Source of the DNA: Deltaproteobacteria bacterium
Lineage (GTDB): Bacteria; Myxococcota; B64-G9
Length of the DNA: 8,892 nucleotides
NCBI GenBank assembly: GCA_030591745.1
Contig: JAUVAM010000100.1
Location: forward strand, 1-8,892
Reading direction: 5' to 3'
Each line of letters begins with the position of its first letter. The first letter of the stretch is position 1. A program made the position numbers and the translations under genes. The notes under the pieces are model-generated. The model searched no databases, had not been told where the DNA came from, and saw nothing but the letters and a program-made list of their open reading frames with translations. Shown here piece after piece: positions 5,180 to 8,892 of the stretch.

Positions 5180-6565
5180 ATGAGCCGAGCCAGCCGAATT
5201 ATGATCGTAGACGACGAAGAGAGCGTTCGCCACCAACTGGCCTCTTTGTTGCGACTCGAAGGCTATGAAGTGGAGACGGCCGTCGATGGCCAACAGGCTC
5301 GCGACAAGCTCACGAAGGACGCGGTGGATCTGGTGCTTTGCGACGTGCGCATGCCGGGTCTGGGCGGCATGGAACTGCTGAAGGCCATGGGCGGCCTTGA
5401 GGCCGAGAGCGCCTTCATCATGATGTCGGCATACGGCGATATCGACATGGCCCGCGAGGCCGTTCGGGCCGGTGCTTCCGACTACGTGAACAAGCCCTAC
5501 AAGAACGACGAAGTTTTGCTGCGGATTTCCATCGTTGAGCAAAGGCAAAAGTTGCGACGAGAGAACAAGCAACTTAAGCAGGCCATCCGGGAGCAGTCCA
5601 CCTTCGAAAAGATCATCGGTCGCGCCGCTTCCATGCAGGCCATGTTTCGGACCGTGGAGAAGATCGCCGAGTTCAAGTCCACCGTGCTGATCACGGGAGA
5701 GAGCGGCACCGGCAAGGAGCTATTGGCCCGGGCGATTCATATGCGCAGCCCCAGGCGGAATGAAGCCTTCGTGGCCATCAATTGCGGTGCCATCCCGGAG
5801 AACCTCTTAGAGAGCGAGTTGTTCGGTCACGTGCGAGGGGCCTTCACCGACGCCGTGCGCAACAAAGAGGGTCTTTTTGCCGAGGCGGACGGGGGCACCC
5901 TTTTCCTGGATGAGATTGGCGAGTTGCCGCTGAGTTTGCAGGTCAAGCTGTTGCGGGTTTTGCAAGAAGAAGAGATCCGCCGGGTGGGCGACAACAAATC
6001 GATTTCCGTGGACGTGCGCATTTTGGCGGCCACGCTTAAGGATTTGCCCGAAGAGGTCAAGCGGGGCACCTTTCGGGAAGACCTGTTCTATCGGCTCAAT
6101 GTTCTCCTGGTGAAGATCCCGCCTCTGCGGGATCGACCCGAGGACATCCCTTTGCTGGTCGAACATTTTTTGGGCCATTGCAACGCCAAGCTGGATACCC
6201 GGGTGAGCGCGATTGAGCCCGCCGCCATGAAGATGCTGGTGGAGTACGCCTGGCCCGGCAACGTACGCGAGTTGGAGAACCTGGTGGAGCGGGCCGTGAT
6301 TCTCTGCGACGGCGATCGCATCACCCCCGAGCTCTTGACCGACAGGGTGCGCCAGGCGCCGCCCCCCAGCCTGGCCCAGATTCCTGTAGGCCAGTTGTCG
6401 ATAAAGAAAACGGTTCGTGCTCTGGAAGAAGAACTGATCCGACGGGCTTTGGGCGAGACCGGAGGGAATCGGACGCGAGCGGCCAAGCTCTTAGAGATCA
6501 GCCACCGCACCCTGCTTTACAAGCTCAAGGATTACAGCATCGATGCAAACCGCTACAGCACTTGA
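5180..6565 (+). CDS. pilR: Sigma-54 response regulator, PilR-like
   Basis: This 461-residue NtrC-family activator turns on sigma-54 promoters. The receiver domain (about 5-118) has Asp11/Asp12, the phosphoacceptor Asp55 in LCDVRMPG, Ser83 and Lys105 in NKPY. The AAA+ domain (about 143-375) has Walker A GESGTGKE (173-180), the sigma-54-contacting loop GAFTDA (220-225), Walker B LFLDEIGE (241-248), and the RDLFYRLNV-type segment (REDLFYRLNV, 299-308) with AWPGNVRELENLVE (357-370). The C-terminal Fis-type helix-turn-helix is GGNRTRAAKLLEISHRTLLYKLK (428-450). Length is normal for the family. The GAFTGA loop has Asp at its fifth position. The gene follows the kinase by 57 nt, has its own promoter, and is followed by a terminator. 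Two sigma-54 promoters in the window, at pilA and the minor pilins, are the likely targets; naming it PilR rather than another NtrC-type regulator rests on this context. Confidence 0.93.
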   Translation: MSRASRIMIVDDEESVRHQLASLLRLEGYEVETAVDGQQARDKLTKDAVDLVLCDVRMPGLGGMELLKAMGGLEAESAFIMMSAYGDIDMAREAVRAGASDYVNKPYKNDEVLLRISIVEQRQKLRRENKQLKQAIREQSTFEKIIGRAASMQAMFRTVEKIAEFKSTVLITGESGTGKELLARAIHMRSPRRNEAFVAINCGAIPENLLESELFGHVRGAFTDAVRNKEGLFAEADGGTLFLDEIGELPLSLQVKLLRVLQEEEIRRVGDNKSISVDVRILAATLKDLPEEVKRGTFREDLFYRLNVLLVKIPPLRDRPEDIPLLVEHFLGHCNAKLDTRVSAIEPAAMKMLVEYAWPGNVRELENLVERAVILCDGDRITPELLTDRVRQAPPPSLAQIPVGQLSIKKTVRALEEELIRRALGETGGNRTRAAKLLEISHRTLLYKLKDYSIDANRYST

Positions 6566-6609
6566 TTGAGGTCCGGACAGGGGCTTGTCGGTTTGTGAAA
6601 ACATTGCAC

Positions 6610-6632
6610 ACCCCGCAAGTGTTGCGGGGTTT
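6610..6632 (+). terminator. Rho-independent terminator after pilR
   Basis: A 9-bp perfect stem (ACCCCGCAA / TTGCGGGGT, 6610-6618 and 6622-6630) with a 3-nt GTG loop is followed by a short T run (6630-6632). The T tract is short, so termination may be partial. It lies 44 nt after the regulator stop codon and upstream of the minor-pilin promoter, separating the two units. Confidence 0.75.
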
Positions 6633-6701
6633 CGCCGCTTCGATTGCTTTGCTTTGTGGCATAAGTGTCTGTTTCTTTTAGTGAATTGCTTGTTTGCGAT
6701 A

Positions 6702-6717
6702 CGGCATGGGGATTGCA
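6702..6717 (+). promoter_or_regulatory. Sigma-54 (-24/-12) promoter of the minor-pilin operon
   Basis: CGGCATGGGGATTGCA matches TGGCACG-N4-TTGCA at GGCA and G of the -24 element and at all of TTGCA in the -12 element, with exact spacing. Transcription would start near 6728, just before the GGAGG ribosome binding site (6730-6734) of the first minor-pilin gene. A TGTC core at 6666-6669 (about -60) and a GACA-N6-TGTC dyad at 6576-6589 (about -145) resemble the half-sites upstream of pilA. Confidence 0.75.
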
Positions 6718-6740
6718 AGAAATAACCGCGGAGGAATGGT

Positions 6741-7382
6741 ATGATCCGATTTCGAAGAAAATCAAGCCAGCGGAAGACCGCCGGCTTCACCCTCATCGAA
6801 CTCATGGTGGTGGTGGCCATCGTGGCTCTGGTCAGCGCGGCGGTGGTGCCTTCCTTTGCGCTGGCTTTGCAGCGCGAGCGACAACGGACCGTGGCCAACT
6901 ACATCGTGCAGGCGGTCTTTGCCGCTCGCTCCCGGGCCGTGCGGACGGGGCGTTGTCATCAGGTTTCGGTGACCACGGACACGCCGGGCGTGTCCGGGGG
7001 GACCGGCGGGGGGGTGCTGATTCGAGAATACCTGCGCCCGGCCACCTGTGCCACGGCCGCGGCCGATGCAGACGTCAACAATTGGGGCTCTCCAAGCATC
7101 AATAACTGGAACGTGGTCTTTTCCAAGCAAGTGTCGACTCAGGTGGGTGCCGACGTGGCCATTTCAAGCGTCAGGGATGACACGAGCGCCGATTTGGGTG
7201 CCTTGACGGTTTTTCATTTTGAGGCCACGGGTGAGATTTCCATCAACGACGCGGTGGTTCGGATTTTTTCCATTCTTTCTTGCGATGCGGCCGGGGCCAC
7301 GATCGGGCCCGTGTTGAACGCCAGGGTGAGCTCCGGTGGGTCGGTGGGTGTGCGTTTCATCATCGTTGGGCAAGAGTATTGA
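6741..7382 (+). CDS. fimT: Minor pilin, GspH/FimT-like
   Basis: This 213-residue prepilin-like protein has a 15-residue charged leader ending in Ala14-Gly15, then FTLIELMVVVAIVALVSAAVVPSF. Phe16 is mature +1 and Glu20 is +5. The following ARSRAVRTGRCHQVSV (61-76) and the later FEATGEI (160-166) correspond to the GspH/FimT pattern of a helix rich in Arg followed by the beta-sheet domain. FimT-type minor pilins prime pilus assembly at the inner membrane and, in some species, bind DNA at the tip. Three cysteines (72, 103, 181) are present. It is somewhat longer than the usual 160-180 residues, mostly from Gly/Ala-rich loops. Start: GGAGG with 6-nt spacing. It leads a minor-pilin operon under a sigma-54 promoter. 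A type II GspH is less likely because PilV- and PilW-like genes follow; the symbol is tentative. Confidence 0.82.
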   Translation: MIRFRRKSSQRKTAGFTLIELMVVVAIVALVSAAVVPSFALALQRERQRTVANYIVQAVFAARSRAVRTGRCHQVSVTTDTPGVSGGTGGGVLIREYLRPATCATAAADADVNNWGSPSINNWNVVFSKQVSTQVGADVAISSVRDDTSADLGALTVFHFEATGEISINDAVVRIFSILSCDAAGATIGPVLNARVSSGGSVGVRFIIVGQEY

Positions 7383-7387
7383 GGAGG
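7383..7387 (+). promoter_or_regulatory. Ribosome binding site deciding the pilV start
   Basis: GGAGG (within GAGGAGG, 7381-7387) directly follows the preceding stop codon and lies 9 nt before the ATG at 7397. The open frame extends back to 7280, but that part lies inside the previous gene and would hide the prepilin leader. Confidence 0.75.
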
Positions 7388-7396
7388 CTTGCGTTC

Positions 7397-8041
7397 ATGC
7401 CATCGTCCAATCCAATGCGGCTGTTGAGTTCAAAACGGGCGGGTTTCTCCCTGATCGAGGTCATGGTGGCCATGGTCATCTTGACCATCGGCTTGTTTGC
7501 CGTGATCAACCTGCAGGTCATCGCGGTGCGCGGCAACACCTTTGCCCGCGCGCGTACGGACGCCCAAAAGATCGCCCAGGGGGTATCCGATGAGATTCGA
7601 ACCCAGGGCCTTCGTTGGCTGGGCTCCAATATGCTGGACTATGCGTGGGCCGATATTTTCCCCAACTTGTCTTTGACCGATCCACCGAGTGGTGCGGGCG
7701 TGAACCTGAACCTGGTGGATTTGAGATCGGTGATGACCTACCAGGGGCAAGCCATTGCCCCCGACAACGTCGTCAGCAGCGCTCTGCTTATCGACGTGGC
7801 CGCTGGCACGGGCCCGGGTGCCATGTACCGGGTTCATTACGTCGCCCATCTGGTGCCCTTGGCCCCGGGTACCGCGGCCAGCCCCAATTTGGTGCGGGTG
7901 ACCGTCTATGTCTCCTGGGACAGCAAGGACCATGGCCAGCAGGACTATCAATGGGACGATTGGTGGGGTGCGGGCGGAGACAATTATTTCAAGCGGCACG
8001 TGGTCAGCGTCACTCAGTTTTTAAGCAAGCGTCGAATCTAA
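7397..8041 (+). CDS. pilV: Minor pilin, PilV-like
   Basis: This 214-residue prepilin-like protein has a leader ending in Ala15-Gly16 followed by FSLIEVMVAMVILTIGLFAVINLQ, with Phe17 at mature +1 and Glu21 at +5. The FSLIEVMVAMVIL...GL sequence and the following QVIAVRGNTFARARTDAQKIAQGVSDEIR helix are characteristic of PilV/GspI-type minor pilins. PilV belongs to the inner-membrane priming complex that starts pilus assembly and places the tip proteins. The C-terminal half is a less conserved beta-rich domain with a Trp/Asp-rich patch (YQWDDWWGAGGDNYF, 184-198). The stop of the preceding gene is 14 nt away and pilW begins 13 nt after, so the genes form one operon. No cysteines are present in the mature protein. 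Confidence 0.87.
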   Translation: MPSSNPMRLLSSKRAGFSLIEVMVAMVILTIGLFAVINLQVIAVRGNTFARARTDAQKIAQGVSDEIRTQGLRWLGSNMLDYAWADIFPNLSLTDPPSGAGVNLNLVDLRSVMTYQGQAIAPDNVVSSALLIDVAAGTGPGAMYRVHYVAHLVPLAPGTAASPNLVRVTVYVSWDSKDHGQQDYQWDDWWGAGGDNYFKRHVVSVTQFLSKRRI

Positions 8042-8054
8042 CGAGGTGTTAAGG

Positions 8055-8892
8055 ATGATGCGATTGAGCAAAAAGGACCAGCGCGGCTTCACCTTGATGG
8101 AGATGATGATCGCCCTGGTGGTGGGCGGCATGCTCATGGCCAGCCTGGTGGGTATTTCGGCTTCGGTGCAGCGCACCTTCGGGCGCTCGGCCGAGGTGAC
8201 CGAGCTGCAGGCCAACCTGCGTTTTTCCATGAAGACCATGGTGCAAGACATCTCCCGGGCCGCCTTCATGTATTCGCCGGATGTGAACAACGATCTCTGC
8301 CACCTGTCGGGTGCGACCATCCCCGGCGCACAAGAAGCCATCGGGTTCGATACGGACGGTACCAGTTTCATCGAATTGACCCTTCGGGGCAACTTCGCCT
8401 CTTCTCGCGACTACCTGCTGAACCTGGCGGTCACCCCCCACACGGTGGTTTGCCGCAATCAGCAAGCCTGGGTTGAGGATGGCCAATGTGCCCTGGATCC
8501 CGCCTCGGCCGCCGAGGCGGATAACGAGACTTTCCTGCAGCCCTTTGGGGACGGACCCGGCATCGCTGAGGTTTTTCCGCTGGCCTCATGGGTGCGCCTG
8601 GAGGTGGACAACCGACGCTATGCATACTACCAGGTCAACTTTGTGAATCCCGCGGCCTTCGCCATCGGCTTCACCAACCCCATCAATCGCAACGAGGTTC
8701 GTGGTAATTTCCGCTGGGTCAGTCCTGTTTCCACGCTGCGTTGGCGTATGCAGCAGACCCCCGCGGCAGTTTACATGCCGCGTTTCGGGGCCTGGGACGA
8801 GGCCAACAGTCGCTGGGTGCTCATGCGGCAATTTCTCGATGCGGCGGGGGTCGTGGACCGCCAGGTCGAAGTGGCCGAGTTTTTACTATCGC
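8055..8892 (+). CDS. pilW: Minor pilin, PilW-like, 3' end beyond the window
   Basis: The open frame runs from the ATG at 8055 to the window end without a stop, giving 279 residues of an unfinished protein. The short leader (MMRLSKKDQRG) ends at Gly11, followed by FTLMEMMIALVVGGMLMASLVGI; Phe12 is mature +1 and Glu16 is +5. The N-terminal helix continues as VQRTFGRSAEVTELQANLRFSMKTMVQDISRAAFM, the usual PilW/GspJ pattern (AN-RF-M--M--DI-RA). Three cysteines fall in the globular part. PilW-type proteins are usually about 300-400 residues, so most of the gene is here. Ribosome binding: GAGGTG (8043-8048) at 6-nt spacing, with AAGG abutting the ATG; a second ATG at 8058 is possible. PilW works with PilV, FimT/PilX and PilY1 in the pilus tip and priming complex. 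Confidence 0.87.
   Translation, partial: MMRLSKKDQRGFTLMEMMIALVVGGMLMASLVGISASVQRTFGRSAEVTELQANLRFSMKTMVQDISRAAFMYSPDVNNDLCHLSGATIPGAQEAIGFDTDGTSFIELTLRGNFASSRDYLLNLAVTPHTVVCRNQQAWVEDGQCALDPASAAEADNETFLQPFGDGPGIAEVFPLASWVRLEVDNRRYAYYQVNFVNPAAFAIGFTNPINRNEVRGNFRWVSPVSTLRWRMQQTPAAVYMPRFGAWDEANSRWVLMRQFLDAAGVVDRQVEVAEFLLS
8500..8520. repeat. Perfect GC-rich inverted repeat inside pilW
   Basis: The arms CCGCCTCGGC (8500-8509) and GCCGAGGCGG (8511-8520) are exact reverse complements around a single central C. It lies in the reading frame encoding an Ala-rich ASAAEA segment. In RNA it would form a stem of about 8-9 bp after opening a small loop. No T run follows, so it is not a standard terminator. 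Confidence 0.6.

Noticed and set aside
6576..6589. GACA-N6-TGTC dyad as a firm regulator-binding site
   Set aside because: The arms are only 4 bp and the spacer differs by one from the pilA palindrome, so it is kept as a weak hint rather than a feature.
7280..7396. Upstream extension of the pilV frame to 7280
   Set aside because: It lies inside the fimT-like gene; the prepilin leader and the GAGGAGG site place the start at 7397.
1..8892. Mobile elements, CRISPR arrays, tRNA or rRNA genes, riboswitches
   Set aside because: No transposase motifs, terminal repeats, spaced direct repeats, cloverleaf-like sequence or rRNA-like stretch was seen on either strand.

Overview
The window is a type IV pilus (T4P) locus from a GC-rich (about 60% by eye) Gram-negative bacterium. 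A class III pilin, a PilS/PilR-type two-component pair, a bifunctional prepilin peptidase and a FimT-PilV-PilW minor-pilin series point to Proteobacteria or Myxococcota. The style of the proteins and the use of an enhancer-binding protein with sigma-54 promoters suggest a lineage of the old Deltaproteobacteria. This placement is inference; no marker gene is present.

Layout. (1) Positions 1-113, minus strand: the 5' end of a major-pilin (pilA-like) gene, cut by the window edge. (2) Positions 114-341: a divergent regulatory region with a good sigma-54 promoter facing pilA and, further upstream, a cluster of TGTC half-sites that includes a perfect 17-bp palindrome. (3) Positions 342-2516, plus strand: three tightly packed sugar genes (extended SDR nucleotide-sugar enzyme, hexapeptide-repeat acyltransferase, GT2 glycosyltransferase) with overlapping starts and stops. 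(4) Positions 2552-6565: prepilin peptidase (pilD), sensor kinase (pilS-like) and sigma-54 response regulator (pilR-like). The regulator has its own near-consensus sigma-70 promoter, and a Rho-independent terminator follows it. (5) Positions 6702-8892: a second sigma-54 promoter driving a minor-pilin operon, GspH/FimT-like, PilV-like, then a PilW-like gene that runs off the window.

How it fits together. The kinase is predicted to phosphorylate the regulator. The regulator would bind upstream of the two sigma-54 promoters and switch on the major pilin and the minor pilins together. PilD removes the leader peptide and N-methylates all four prepilins seen here, each with a G|F-x-L-(I/M)-E processing site. 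The sugar genes sit between pilA and pilD and look like part of the same rightward operon, so they are candidates for pilin or surface glycan modification; this is a hypothesis from position only.

The genes are mostly recognisable families. The less ordinary points are the sugar cassette inside the T4P locus, the kinase architecture (two membrane helices, periplasmic domain and HAMP, rather than the six-helix PilS), an acidic insert in PilD, a GAFTDA instead of GAFTGA loop in the regulator, and the paired sigma-54 promoters. No mobile element, CRISPR array, tRNA or rRNA was seen.
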